Source of the DNA: Nostocoides sp.
GTDB lineage: Bacteria > Actinomycetota > Actinomycetes > Actinomycetales > Dermatophilaceae
Direction: 5' to 3'
Assembly: GCA_016702415.1 (NCBI GenBank)
Contig: JADJEA010000008.1
Span: 1 to 64,000, forward strand
DNA length: 64,000 nt
Under the pieces are notes generated by a model, which was not told the DNA's origin, did no database searches, and saw only the letters and a list, made by a program, of their open reading frames with translations. Each line of letters starts with the position of its first letter. Position 1 is the first letter of the stretch. Position numbers and translations under genes: made by a program. Shown in pieces: positions 18,282 to 26,992 of the stretch.

Positions 18282-19762
18282 GCAGCGTGACCACCCCGAG
18301 CAGCTCCAGCACCCCGGCCACCCCGGCAACCGCGGCCCAGGTCCGGGCGCGCCTGGAGACGCTGCGGGCCCACGATCTGCCGGTCCACGGCGGCCGGACG
18401 CTCGCCTATGTCTACGACAGCGGCGTCGCCGAGGCCGACGCGGCCGGGCGGGAGGCGCTGGCCGCCTTCGGCGGCACCAACGGGCTCGACCCCACCGCCT
18501 TCCCCAGCATCCTCGCCATGGAGCAGGAACTCGTCGCGGTCGCCCGCGACCTCCTCGACGGCCCGGCCACGACGGTCGGCGTGGCGACGTCCGGCGGCAC
18601 CGAGTCGATCCTGCTTGCGGTCCTCGCCGCCCGCGATGGCGCCCCCGCGGGCAGCCCGGCGGCGGCTGCGCCCTCGATGGTGCTCCCGTCCACCGCGCAC
18701 GCGGCCTTCCACAAGGCCGCCCACTACTTCGGCGTGCGCCCGGTCGTCGTCGATGTCGACCCGGTGGGCTTCCGGGCCGATCCCGAGGCCATGACCGCTG
18801 CCATCGACGAGACGACGGTCCTCGTCGTCGCATCCGCGCCGTCCTATGCCCACGGCGTCATCGACCCCATTCCGCAGATCGCCGCCGCCGCGGCCGCGCG
18901 TGGAGTGCGCTGCCATGTCGACGCCTGCATCGGCGGGTGGGTGCTGCCCTTCCTGGACGAGACGACTCCTGCGTGGACCTTCGCCGTCGACGGGGTGACG
19001 AGCATCTCCCTCGACCTCCACAAGTACGGCTACACCCCCAAGGGCGCCTCCCTCCTCCTCCACCGCACACCGGCCCTGCGCCGCGGCCACCTGTTCGCGA
19101 CGGCCGACTGGCCGGGGTATGCCGTCCTCAACACCACGACCCAGTCCACGCGATCGGGCGGACCGATCGCCGCGGCGTGGGCCGTCGTCCAGGTGCTCGG
19201 CCGAGCGGGGTATGTCTCGCTCGCCCGCGCCGCGCGGGAGGCGACGCTGGCCGTCGCGGAGGGGGTGCGCGGCATACCGGGCCTGCGGGTGGTCGCCGAT
19301 CCCGACTCGACCCTCCTGGCGATCGCGGCGGACCGCCCCGGCGACGCCTACCGGATCGCCGACGCGATGGTCGCCCGAGGGTGGTTCGTCCAACCCCAGT
19401 TGCCGTATGCCGAGACTCCCCCCACCCTGCACCTCAGCCTCTCCGCGGCGACCGCGCCGCTGGTGCCGGAGTTCCTGGCGACCCTCGGCGACGTCGTCGC
19501 GCAGGTCCGCTCTCAGCCGCCGTTGTCGGTCCCGGCGGGACTCGGGGGAATGCTCGCGGCGCTCGACGTCGCGGCGCTCGCTGACGACGCCGTCCTCGAC
19601 GCGCTCCTCGCGGCCGCGGGCCTCGCCGGGGACGGGAGCGGGATCTCCCTTCCCGACGGGATGGCCGAGGTCAACGCCTTGCTGGAGCTCGCCCCCGTTC
19701 CCGTGCGGGAGGCGCTCTTGCTCGGGGTGCTCGACCGGCTCACCCGGCCGACATCGCGCTGA
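18278..19762 (+). CDS. PLP-dependent lyase resembling sphingosine-1-phosphate lyase
   Basis: A 494-residue group II decarboxylase-fold enzyme. It has the substrate-loop region FGGTNGLDPTAFPSILAMEQ, the PLP-contacting SGGTESILLAVLAARDG, HVDACIGGWVLPF, and the Schiff-base Lys in SISLDLHKYGYTPKGASLL (the D-x-H-K-Y-G motif). This pattern is that of sphingosine-1-phosphate-lyase-like proteins, which cleave phosphorylated amino alcohols, rather than glutamate decarboxylases. A Ser/Thr/Pro-rich head precedes the fold. The ATG overlaps the transporter stop, suggesting the imported solute or its derivative is the substrate. The true substrate is unknown. Confidence 0.8.
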   Translation: MSSVTTPSSSSTPATPATAAQVRARLETLRAHDLPVHGGRTLAYVYDSGVAEADAAGREALAAFGGTNGLDPTAFPSILAMEQELVAVARDLLDGPATTVGVATSGGTESILLAVLAARDGAPAGSPAAAAPSMVLPSTAHAAFHKAAHYFGVRPVVVDVDPVGFRADPEAMTAAIDETTVLVVASAPSYAHGVIDPIPQIAAAAAARGVRCHVDACIGGWVLPFLDETTPAWTFAVDGVTSISLDLHKYGYTPKGASLLLHRTPALRRGHLFATADWPGYAVLNTTTQSTRSGGPIAAAWAVVQVLGRAGYVSLARAAREATLAVAEGVRGIPGLRVVADPDSTLLAIAADRPGDAYRIADAMVARGWFVQPQLPYAETPPTLHLSLSAATAPLVPEFLATLGDVVAQVRSQPPLSVPAGLGGMLAALDVAALADDAVLDALLAAAGLAGDGSGISLPDGMAEVNALLELAPVPVREALLLGVLDRLTRPTSR

Positions 19763-19775
19763 CTCCCGCGACCCG

Positions 19776-19967
19776 TCAGTCGGCCAGCGGCTCCGTAGGC
19801 GGCTGCGCGGCATTGCTCCCGTCGACCCGCGTCACCCCGAGAGCCGCGTCGAGTTCGGCCTCGTCGAGCGGGCCGTCGTGGGACTTGACGGCCGAGACCA
19901 AGCCGGCCACGAGTTCGGTTTCGGCGCGTGCCGAGTCGTCCGCCGAGTCCTGCGAATCCTCTGCCAT
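19776..19967 (-). CDS. Small acidic protein of unknown function
   Basis: A 63-residue protein from the ATG at 19967, rich in Asp, Glu and Ala (MAEDSQDSADDSARAETELV). A short helix, LVSAVKSHDGPLDEAELDAA, could be an amphipathic or calcium-independent EF-like helix, but no motif is certain. It ends 13 bases from the convergent lyase gene. It is supported only by length, composition and lack of overlap. Confidence 0.45.
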   Translation of the reverse strand: MAEDSQDSADDSARAETELVAGLVSAVKSHDGPLDEAELDAALGVTRVDGSNAAQPPTEPLAD

Positions 19968-20094
19968 GCCAGGACGATACTGACCGCCACATCCTCAGGG
20001 GTGGGAAAGGACTACTTGAAATCGTGCACAGTCGGTCCGGCCCTAGCATTGGGGGCGTGCTGTCCCTCCCGACCACGCCTGCGGAGGCGTGACC

Positions 20095-20718
20095 ATGGCC
20101 TTGCGACTCGCCAGGCGCGAGCCGAGCTTCCACGGTCAGTTCGTCGCGTCCGCCGGACTGCTCCTGGAGGCCTCGCGGGCCCTGACGTCGGCTTTGGCCA
20201 GTGAGCGCAAGGGCCGGGCCGAGGCAGTCGCCCTCCTGCGCGACCTCGAGCAGCGCCACGACGAGGTGCGCCACGAGATCGTCCGCTTGGCGGCGTCGGC
20301 CTTCGTCACGCCGTTCGCCCGCGCGGACATCCATGCGTTGTCCATCGGTCTCGACGAGTGCATGGACTTCATGGCGTCCTCGGGTGATCTCCTCGACCTC
20401 TTCTCCCTCACGGACCTGCCCAAGGGAGTCGGCAAGCAGGTCGAGATCCTCGGGCGGATGGCGGAGATCACCGTGCGTGCCATGCCCACCCTGATCGGCC
20501 AGCGCGCTGCGGGGGATTTCGTCGTGGAGATCAACCGGCTCGAAAACGAAGCCGACCGGGTCCATCGCCGTCTCCTCGCCAAAGTCCTCGACGCCAGTCC
20601 CAAGGAACTCCCCGCGATGCTGCGGATCCGGGCGGTCGTCGACGAACTCGAGAAGGCGGCCAACGCCTTCGAGACCGTTGCCCACGTCGTCGAGGGCATG
20701 ACGCTCGAGGAATTCTGA
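20095..20718 (+). CDS. DUF47 (PhoU-like) phosphate transport regulator
   Basis: A 207-residue all-helical protein of the DUF47 family, the usual partner of PiT carriers. It shows DLEQRHDEVRHEIVRLAASA, FARADIHALSIGLDECMDFM and the metal-binding-like INRLENEADRVHRRLLAKVL, two copies of the PhoU-type E-x-x-x-D helix. GGAGG at 20083-20087 is 7 bases before the ATG at 20095, which decides this start over the GTG at 20089. The PiT gene follows after 4 bases. It probably controls PiT activity by direct contact at the membrane. Confidence 0.88.
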   Translation: MALRLARREPSFHGQFVASAGLLLEASRALTSALASERKGRAEAVALLRDLEQRHDEVRHEIVRLAASAFVTPFARADIHALSIGLDECMDFMASSGDLLDLFSLTDLPKGVGKQVEILGRMAEITVRAMPTLIGQRAAGDFVVEINRLENEADRVHRRLLAKVLDASPKELPAMLRIRAVVDELEKAANAFETVAHVVEGMTLEEF

Positions 20719-20722
20719 GGTC

Positions 20723-21709
20723 GTGCACGCCTGGTCGGTCGCGCTGGTCATCGTCCTGGCCTTGGGCTTCACCTACACCAACGGCTTTCACGACGCCGCC
20801 AATGCCGTCGCCACATCCGTGTCCACCCGGGTCCTCACGCCGCGGATCGCGGTCGCCATGGCGGCCTTCGCCAACTTCCTCGGGGCCTTCTTCGGGGGGA
20901 CGGTCGCGCAGACGGTCGGCAGCGGCATCATCGCCGCCCCGGCGGGTCACACCGGCCTGGTGATCTGCGCCGCCGCCCTCGCCGGTGCCACCTCGTGGAA
21001 CCTCATCACCTGGTGGCGCGGGCTGCCGTCCTCGTCCTCGCACGCGCTCATCGGTGGCCTCGTGGGCGCCGCCCTGGCCACCGGCAGCGAGGTCTACTGG
21101 AATGGCGTGGCCGCCAAGGTGCTCGCCCCCATGGTCCTGCTCCCCCTCGCCGGCCTCGCCAGCGGGTATGTCGTCATGCGCCTCCTCCTGCGCGCCTTCC
21201 GTACCGCCCATCCCGCCAGCGTCCTGCCCGGTTTCCGGCTCGCCCAGACGGTGTCGGCGTCGGCGATGGCCTTCGGCCACGGCATGCAGGACGCGGCCAA
21301 GGCGGCCGGCGTTATCGTTCTGGCTCTGAGCGTCGGCGGGGTCGGGGTGCGCCCCGCGGGCCCGGTCCCGTGGTGGGTGCTGGCCGTCTGCGCCCTCGTC
21401 CTGAGCGCGGGCACCTATAGCGGCGGCTGGCGGATCATGCGGACCCTCGGCCGCCGACTGGTCGACCTGGACTCCCCGCGGGGATTCGCCGCCGAGGTCA
21501 GCGCCGCCGTCCTGTTGTATGCCGCCACCGCCCTCCGGGCCCCCGTCTCCACCACCCATGTGGTCGCCTCCGCGATCATCGGCGTCGGGGCCACGCGATC
21601 GCGCAAGTCGATCCGGTGGGACGTGGTGCGTTCCATCGTCGTCGCCTGGGCGATCACCTTTCCGGCGGCCGGGGCCATCGCCGCCGTGACCGCCGCGCTC
21701 TTGACCTGA
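20723..21709 (+). CDS. pit: PiT-family inorganic phosphate transporter
   Basis: A 328-residue membrane protein with about ten helices. The two family repeats are visible: TNGFHDAANAVATSVSTRVL near residue 19 and AMAFGHGMQDAAKAAGVIVL near 180, with SSSSHALIGGLVGAAL and PVSTTHVVASAIIGVG. PiT carriers import metal-phosphate with protons at low affinity. Start is the GTG at 20723, 4 bases after the DUF47 gene, so the two are one operon. Placed before the PHO-regulated pst operon, it provides uptake when phosphate is plentiful. Confidence 0.9.
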   Translation: MHAWSVALVIVLALGFTYTNGFHDAANAVATSVSTRVLTPRIAVAMAAFANFLGAFFGGTVAQTVGSGIIAAPAGHTGLVICAAALAGATSWNLITWWRGLPSSSSHALIGGLVGAALATGSEVYWNGVAAKVLAPMVLLPLAGLASGYVVMRLLLRAFRTAHPASVLPGFRLAQTVSASAMAFGHGMQDAAKAAGVIVLALSVGGVGVRPAGPVPWWVLAVCALVLSAGTYSGGWRIMRTLGRRLVDLDSPRGFAAEVSAAVLLYAATALRAPVSTTHVVASAIIGVGATRSRKSIRWDVVRSIVVAWAITFPAAGAIAAVTAALLT

Positions 21710-21813
21710 GGGCGACCGGCAGCCCGTGGGTCGGGCCCGGCCGGGGCGCCCGGACGGGCCCGGAAGCACGTGGGCGGCACTCATGCGGCCCGGTGGCGAA
21801 GTATCCGCCCCGG

Positions 21814-21831
21814 GTTCACCGCGCGTTCATC
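21814..21831 (+). promoter_or_regulatory. PHO box upstream of pstS
   Basis: Two direct repeat units 11 bases apart, GTTCACC (21814-21820) and GTTCATC (21825-21831), separated by GCGC. This is the actinobacterial PhoP/RegX3 site pattern. A possible -10 (TAGCGT) lies about 30 bases downstream. RegX3 encoded at 49272 is the likely binder, giving induction under phosphate limitation. Confidence 0.8.
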
Positions 21832-21933
21832 GGGGAGGGCGCGCGCCATACGGCCTGCCTAGCGTGCGAAACGCGAGCACTGCGGCTCGCCTCCCACAAC
21901 GGCAACCCCCGTCATCCGAGAGGTACACCGATC

Positions 21934-23094
21934 GTGAAGATCACCCAGAGCGCCTGCATCGCCGCCGTCGCGGCCCTCGGCGCCGTCGCGCTGGCCGGCT
22001 GCGGCTCCGACAACAACACCACGTCGTCCACGAGCAGCACCTCGGGGACCACCTCGAGCGCGGGGAGCTCGAGCAGCTCCGGCAGCGACACCGGCACCGC
22101 TGCCGCCGACTGCCCCAGCGGGACGCTCAACGCCGAAGGCTCCTCCGCGCAGAAGAACGCCTTCGAAGAGGTCGTCGCGGCCTACAACGAGAAGTGCCCC
22201 GACCTGACCGTGAACTACAACCCGAGCGGCTCGGGCACCGGCGTCAAGCAGTTCAACGCCGGCCTGGTCGACTTCGCCGGCTCCGACTCGGCCCTCAAGA
22301 CCGAGGAGAAGGACGGTGTCATCGAGGTCGACGCCGCCAAGAAGCGGTGCGGGTCCGACGCGTGGAACCTCCCGATGGTCGTCGGCCCGATCTCGGTGGC
22401 CTACAACCTGCCCGGCGTGGACAAGGTCGTCCTGACCCCCGCCCTGCTCTCCGGCATCTTCCAGGGCGAGATCACCACCTGGAACGACGCCAAGATCGCG
22501 GCAGCCAACCCCGGGGTGACCCTGCCCGGCACCGCCATCAAGCCGTTCTTCCGGTCCGACGAGTCCGGGACCACCGACAACTTCACGAAGTACCTCAAGG
22601 CCGCCGGGGGAGACGCCTGGAAGGCCGACCCGGGCAAGGTCTGGACCGGCAAGGGCGAGGGCAAGGAGAAGTCGTCCGGCGTCGCCGACGCGGTCAAGAG
22701 CACCGAGGGTGGGGTCACCTATGTCGAGTGGTCCTATGCCAAGGACAACGGCCTCTCCATGGCGCAGATCGACAACGGCTCCGGCGCGGTCGAGCTGACC
22801 GCCGACTCGGTCGGGAAGTTCATCGCCGCCGCCCAGGCCGACGGGCAGGGCAACGACCTGCGCCTGAAGCTCGACTACGCCACCAAGGAGGCCGGGGCCT
22901 ACCCGATCGGCCTGGTGACCTACGAGATCGTCTGCTCGAAGAACAGCGATGCCGCCAAGCAGGCGGCGATCAAGTCCTTCCTCGGCTTCTTCGCCCAGGG
23001 CGACACCCAGAAGTCCCTCGAGGACCTCGGCTATGCCCCCCTTCCGGCCGACCTCCAGACCAAGGTCGCCGCGGCCGTCGCGGCCCTGTCCTGA
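21934..23094 (+). CDS. pstS: Phosphate ABC transporter substrate-binding lipoprotein
   Basis: A 386-residue lipoprotein: a short signal with lipobox LAGC (Cys 23), then a 40-residue Ser/Thr linker, then the phosphate-binding fold. The motifs GSSAQKNAFEEVVAAY, NYNPSGSGTGVKQF, VDFAGSDSAL and FFRSDESGTTDNFTKYL contact phosphate in this family. The GTG at 21934 gives the only start with a proper signal peptide. It is first in pstS-C-A-B, with a PHO box about 105 bases upstream. Confidence 0.95.
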   Translation: MKITQSACIAAVAALGAVALAGCGSDNNTTSSTSSTSGTTSSAGSSSSSGSDTGTAAADCPSGTLNAEGSSAQKNAFEEVVAAYNEKCPDLTVNYNPSGSGTGVKQFNAGLVDFAGSDSALKTEEKDGVIEVDAAKKRCGSDAWNLPMVVGPISVAYNLPGVDKVVLTPALLSGIFQGEITTWNDAKIAAANPGVTLPGTAIKPFFRSDESGTTDNFTKYLKAAGGDAWKADPGKVWTGKGEGKEKSSGVADAVKSTEGGVTYVEWSYAKDNGLSMAQIDNGSGAVELTADSVGKFIAAAQADGQGNDLRLKLDYATKEAGAYPIGLVTYEIVCSKNSDAAKQAAIKSFLGFFAQGDTQKSLEDLGYAPLPADLQTKVAAAVAALS

Positions 23095-23174
23095 CGGTCG
23101 CCGGACCCGACACCCGGTTCCCGACCCCGCACCCGTCCCGACACCCCCAGCGCCGCCCGGCAGGAGGTATGCCG

Positions 23175-24227
23175 ATGTCACCCCCCACTTCCGGACCCGC
23201 CGTCGCGGGGCCGTCGTTCCCGGGCGATCCCGTCACCGGGGAGTTGGCCAGCTCCGCCCCAGGGCCCTTCGGCCCCGGGGCGGAGGGCGGTCGGCGGGGT
23301 CAGGGGCGCCTGGGTGACCGCTTGTTCGGCGGGGCCGCGCTCGGCTCCGGGCTCACGGTCGTCCTCCTGGTCACCCTGATCGGGGTCTTCCTCGTCTCCC
23401 AGGCGTTGCCGGCGCTCGCGCGCAACCAGGCCAACTTCTTCACCTCGACCGAGTGGGTGGTCTCCGGGGACTCTCCACGCTTCGGCATCGCCCGACTGCT
23501 CTGGGTGACCGTCCTGTCGTCGCTGATGGCGCTGGCCATCGCCGTTCCGCTCGGGATGGCGGTCGCACTGTTCCTGACCCAGTACGCCCCGCGTTGGCTG
23601 GCCCGGCCCGCGGCCGGGGCAGTCGATCTCCTCGCGGCCGTCCCGTCGATCGTCTTCGGGCTTTGGGGGCTGCGGGTCCTGGGCCCCCTCACCGGCGGCA
23701 CACAGGACTTCCTCCGGGACCACCTGGGGTTCATCCCGCTGTTCTCGGCGGGTTCGGTGAGCAGCACGACGACGATCTTCCTCGCGGGGATCGTCCTGGC
23801 GATCATGATCCTTCCGATCATCACCGCCCTCTCACGGGACGTCTTCAATCAGACGCCGACGACTCACAAGGAGGCGGCGCTGGCCCTCGGCGCCACCCGG
23901 TGGGAGATGATCCGCACGGCGGTCCTCCCCTTCGGCAAGCCCGGGGTGATCTCGGCCTCGATGCTCGGTCTGGGCCGCGCGCTCGGCGAAACGGTCGCGG
24001 TCATGATGCTCGTCTCCTCCTTGCCGGCCGGGTCCGCGTGGTCGTGGAGCCTGTTCGGTGGCGGGGAGACCTTCGCGTCCAAGATCGCGCTCGGTGCGGG
24101 GGAGTTCGACACCCCGGAGAAGACCGGTGCCTATATCGCTGCCGGCCTGGTGCTCTTCGTCCTGACCTTCATCGTCAACGCGATCGCGCGCGTCGTCATC
24201 GAGCGCAGGAAGGCGTTCACCGAATGA
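23175..24227 (+). CDS. pstC: Phosphate ABC transporter permease PstC
   Basis: A 350-residue permease with a Pro/Gly-rich cytoplasmic head, then six membrane helices. The ABC-contact loop is SRDVFNQTPTTHKEAALALG followed by ATRWEMI (EAA motif). GGAGG at 23163-23167 sits 7 bases before ATG 23175; ATG 23169 is too close to that site. Its stop overlaps pstA (ATGA). With PstA it forms the membrane channel. Confidence 0.93.
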   Translation: MSPPTSGPAVAGPSFPGDPVTGELASSAPGPFGPGAEGGRRGQGRLGDRLFGGAALGSGLTVVLLVTLIGVFLVSQALPALARNQANFFTSTEWVVSGDSPRFGIARLLWVTVLSSLMALAIAVPLGMAVALFLTQYAPRWLARPAAGAVDLLAAVPSIVFGLWGLRVLGPLTGGTQDFLRDHLGFIPLFSAGSVSSTTTIFLAGIVLAIMILPIITALSRDVFNQTPTTHKEAALALGATRWEMIRTAVLPFGKPGVISASMLGLGRALGETVAVMMLVSSLPAGSAWSWSLFGGGETFASKIALGAGEFDTPEKTGAYIAAGLVLFVLTFIVNAIARVVIERRKAFTE

Positions 24228-25132
24228 GCACTGTCGCCGACGTTTTGGCCGGCGCCGACGCGGCTCCGGTCGACCTGACCGGCCGGTCCGGCACCCGAGC
24301 GCTGCGGGACGGATTGGCCCGGGTCCTGATGTGGACCGCGTTCGCTGTCGCGGTCGTCCCACTCGTCTGGATCCTGTGGACGGTGGCCGCCGAGGGCGGG
24401 AGGCTACTGATCCACTCCACATGGTGGACCAACTCCCAGGTCGGAGTGACCGCCCGGCGCGTCGGTGGCGGGGCCACGCACGCGATCCAGGGGACGCTGC
24501 TCCAGGCCGGGGTCACCGCCCTCATCTCGGTGCCCATCGGGGTCCTCACGGCGGTCTATCTCGTCGAATACGGGCGGGGCCGGGTGGCTCGCCTGGTCAG
24601 CTTCATGGTCGGCATCCTCACCGGCGTCCCCTCGATCGTCGCCGGCCTGTTCATCTACGCCGTGTTCATGACGACATTCGGGATGCAGCGGGCGGCGATC
24701 TTCGTCTGCCTGGCGCTGACTCTGCTGATGATCCCGACCATCGTCCGCTCGACGGAGGAGATGCTCAAGCTGGTCCCCAACGACCTGCGGGAAGCTTCCT
24801 ACGCCCTCGGCGTGCCGAAGTGGAAGACGATCTCCGCCGTCGTCCTCCCCACGGCCTTCTCGGGGATCGTCACCGGCATCCTGCTCGGTCTCGCGCGCAT
24901 CATGGGCGAGACCGCGCCCTTGCTCATCCTGGGGCCCTACACCAAGGCGATCACCGCCAACCTCTTCGGCGGCAATATGGCGACCCTGCCGACGATGATC
25001 AACCAGGACCGCGATCAGGCGGTGACGATGCCGGCATACGACCGGGTCTGGGCCGCCGCCCTCACGCTCATTTTGCTCATCCTCGTCCTCAACCTGCTCG
25101 GCCGCGTCATCGGTCCTCGGAGCAAGGTCTAG
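24224..25132 (+). CDS. pstA: Phosphate ABC transporter permease PstA
   Basis: A 302-residue permease with six helices. The EAA loop reads TEEMLKLVPNDLREASYALG then VPKWKTI. The start ATG overlaps the pstC stop. VSFMVGILTGVPSIVAGLF is the typical third-helix signature of PstA. It ends 15 bases before pstB. Confidence 0.93.
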   Translation: MSTVADVLAGADAAPVDLTGRSGTRALRDGLARVLMWTAFAVAVVPLVWILWTVAAEGGRLLIHSTWWTNSQVGVTARRVGGGATHAIQGTLLQAGVTALISVPIGVLTAVYLVEYGRGRVARLVSFMVGILTGVPSIVAGLFIYAVFMTTFGMQRAAIFVCLALTLLMIPTIVRSTEEMLKLVPNDLREASYALGVPKWKTISAVVLPTAFSGIVTGILLGLARIMGETAPLLILGPYTKAITANLFGGNMATLPTMINQDRDQAVTMPAYDRVWAAALTLILLILVLNLLGRVIGPRSKV

Positions 25133-25147
25133 CCGGAAAGCGAACCC

Positions 25148-25924
25148 GTGGCGAAACGCATCGACATCAGCGACCTGAGCATCTACTACGGCGCCTTCAA
25201 GGCCGTCGAGGACGTCACCATGTCGGTCCCGCCGCGCTCGGTGACGGCCTTCATCGGCCCATCCGGGTGCGGCAAGTCGACCGTATTGCGCACGCTCAAC
25301 CGGATGCACGAGGTCATTCCCGGAGCGCGGGTCGAGGGCAAGGTCCTTCTCGACGGCCAGGATCTCTACGGATCGGGTGTCGACCCGGTCGCCGTGCGGC
25401 GCACCATCGGGATGGTCTTCCAGCGACCCAATCCCTTCCCCACCATGACGATTCGCGACAATGTCGTCGCCGGCCTGAGATTGAACGGCGTCCGCGACAA
25501 GAAGCGCCTGGACGAGATCACCGAGCAGTCCCTCCGCGGCGCCAATCTCTGGAATGAGGTCAAGGACCGGCTCGACAAGCCCGGCGCGGGACTCTCCGGC
25601 GGCCAGCAACAACGGCTCTGCATCGCCCGGGCGATCGCGGTCTCGCCCGAGGTCCTGCTCATGGACGAGCCGTGCTCCGCGCTCGACCCGATCTCCACCC
25701 TCGCCATCGAGGATCTCATCAACGACCTCAAGACACGGTTCACGATCGTCATCGTCACCCACAACATGCAGCAGGCGGCGCGCGTCTCCGACCAGACGGC
25801 GTTCTTCAACCTCGCCGCGACGGGGAAGCCGGGCAAGCTCGTCGAGATGGATTCCACGAGCACGATCTTCAACAACCCCAGCCTCAAGGCGACCGAGGAC
25901 TACATCTCCGGCCGCTTCGGCTGA
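25148..25924 (+). CDS. pstB: Phosphate ABC transporter ATPase
   Basis: A 258-residue ATPase with Walker A GPSGCGKST (37-45), Q-loop in VFQRPNPFPTM, signature LSGGQQQR (149-156), Walker B LLMDEPCSALDP and switch His in IVTHNMQQAARV. The P-N-P-F-P sequence after the Q-loop is specific for PstB. Start is the GTG at 25148. It is last in the operon; no strong terminator is seen before the convergent mutT1 gene. Confidence 0.95.
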   Translation: MAKRIDISDLSIYYGAFKAVEDVTMSVPPRSVTAFIGPSGCGKSTVLRTLNRMHEVIPGARVEGKVLLDGQDLYGSGVDPVAVRRTIGMVFQRPNPFPTMTIRDNVVAGLRLNGVRDKKRLDEITEQSLRGANLWNEVKDRLDKPGAGLSGGQQQRLCIARAIAVSPEVLLMDEPCSALDPISTLAIEDLINDLKTRFTIVIVTHNMQQAARVSDQTAFFNLAATGKPGKLVEMDSTSTIFNNPSLKATEDYISGRFG

Positions 25925-26044
25925 CCGTTCCGGGCCGGCCGTCACGCTGACCCCCCAAACCGACCACCGGGCCGTATGCCGCGTGCCCCCGCCCCTGACG
26001 GCGGCTCGCCCCCGTCGGTGTGGCCGGGTTCGGGCCCGCGTGGT

Positions 26045-26992
26045 TCAGTCCGTCACGGGGCGCGGCAGATGCCGTTCCACCCCGGCGATCCAGGCCTCGT
26101 CGCCCGCCCCGGCGATGTGAACGACCACCATCTCGCCCTTCGCCATCCCCGACTCCATGGCGCGGTGCAGTTCGGGATGGGGCCGGGCGGGGTCCTCGTG
26201 GCGCAGGATGGTGGCGAAGATCGCCGGGAGCACCGGCCGGTGACTGCACACCGCGACCGGTCGAGCGCGGCGAATCGCCTTGTCCAGCAACCGGTCGACG
26301 CCCGCGGGGTCCGCCTCGAAGGTCTCCTCGGACAGATCGTCCCGGTCGCGTAGTTTCAGGCCGGAGGCGGCGGCATACGGCGCCAGGGTGTCCCGGCAGC
26401 GGGTGGAGGACGACGTGAGGAGGCGCTGGGGGGCATAGGCGCGCAGCAATGGGACCAGCGCCTTGGACTGGTCCCGGCCCCGCGCGTCCAACGGGCGCAG
26501 CCAGTCGGGTTTGCGCCAGTTGGAGCGGGGGAGTGCCCGCCCATGCCGGACCACGATCAGCGGCCAGGAGTCGAGGGCACCGGAGCGATGCGCGGCCATG
26601 AGGGCGCGCAACTGGACGCGGTCGCGGGAGTAGTCCAGGCGCGTGTGCGCGCTCGACGGGTCGAGCCACGCGATCTCGTCGATCTCGTTGATGAGCTTGC
26701 CGTGCCCACCGATGACCCGGGCGGCCCAGTAGCGCACCTCCTTGGTGGCCGGGTCACCACGCCAGTCGAGGAAGTCGTAGGTCGCCGGCGGCAGGGGTAT
26801 GCCGAGCCTCACCACGAGCCCGGTCTCCTCCTCGGTCTCCCGGGCCGCGGCGACGGGCCACCGCTCGCCCGCGTCGAGCTTGCCCTTGGGCCAGGACCAG
26901 TCGTCATACCGCGGGCGATGGACCAGGGCGACCTCGAGGCGGCCGTCCCGCATCCGCCAGGGCAGCGTGCCCGCCGCCGGAACCGGTCTCAT
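26045..26992 (-). CDS. mutT1: Nudix hydrolase fused to histidine phosphatase (MutT1-like)
   Basis: A 315-residue two-domain protein. Residues 1-135 are Nudix with the box GKLDAGERWPVAAARETEEE (37-56, continuing TGL). Residues 143-315 are a histidine-phosphatase domain with VVRHGRA (RHG 149-151) and a second His in AVCSHRPVLPAI. Mycobacterial MutT1 hydrolyses 8-oxo-(d)GTP and diadenosine polyphosphates with this fusion. The start ATG overlaps the stop of ppk1 (ATGA), so it is translated with polyphosphate kinase. Confidence 0.88.
   Translation of the reverse strand: MRPVPAAGTLPWRMRDGRLEVALVHRPRYDDWSWPKGKLDAGERWPVAAARETEEETGLVVRLGIPLPPATYDFLDWRGDPATKEVRYWAARVIGGHGKLINEIDEIAWLDPSSAHTRLDYSRDRVQLRALMAAHRSGALDSWPLIVVRHGRALPRSNWRKPDWLRPLDARGRDQSKALVPLLRAYAPQRLLTSSSTRCRDTLAPYAAASGLKLRDRDDLSEETFEADPAGVDRLLDKAIRRARPVAVCSHRPVLPAIFATILRHEDPARPHPELHRAMESGMAKGEMVVVHIAGAGDEAWIAGVERHLPRPVTD

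Noticed and set aside
16815..18833. Very long open frame on the minus strand upstream of the second thiamine-diphosphate enzyme
   Set aside because: It is antisense to the intact MFS and lyase genes and is Arg/Pro/Gly-rich without motifs; long antisense frames are normal at this G+C.
20016..20049. Promoter TTGAAA / TAGCAT before the DUF47 gene
   Set aside because: The spacer would be 22 bases, too long for a standard promoter; the -10 alone may be real.
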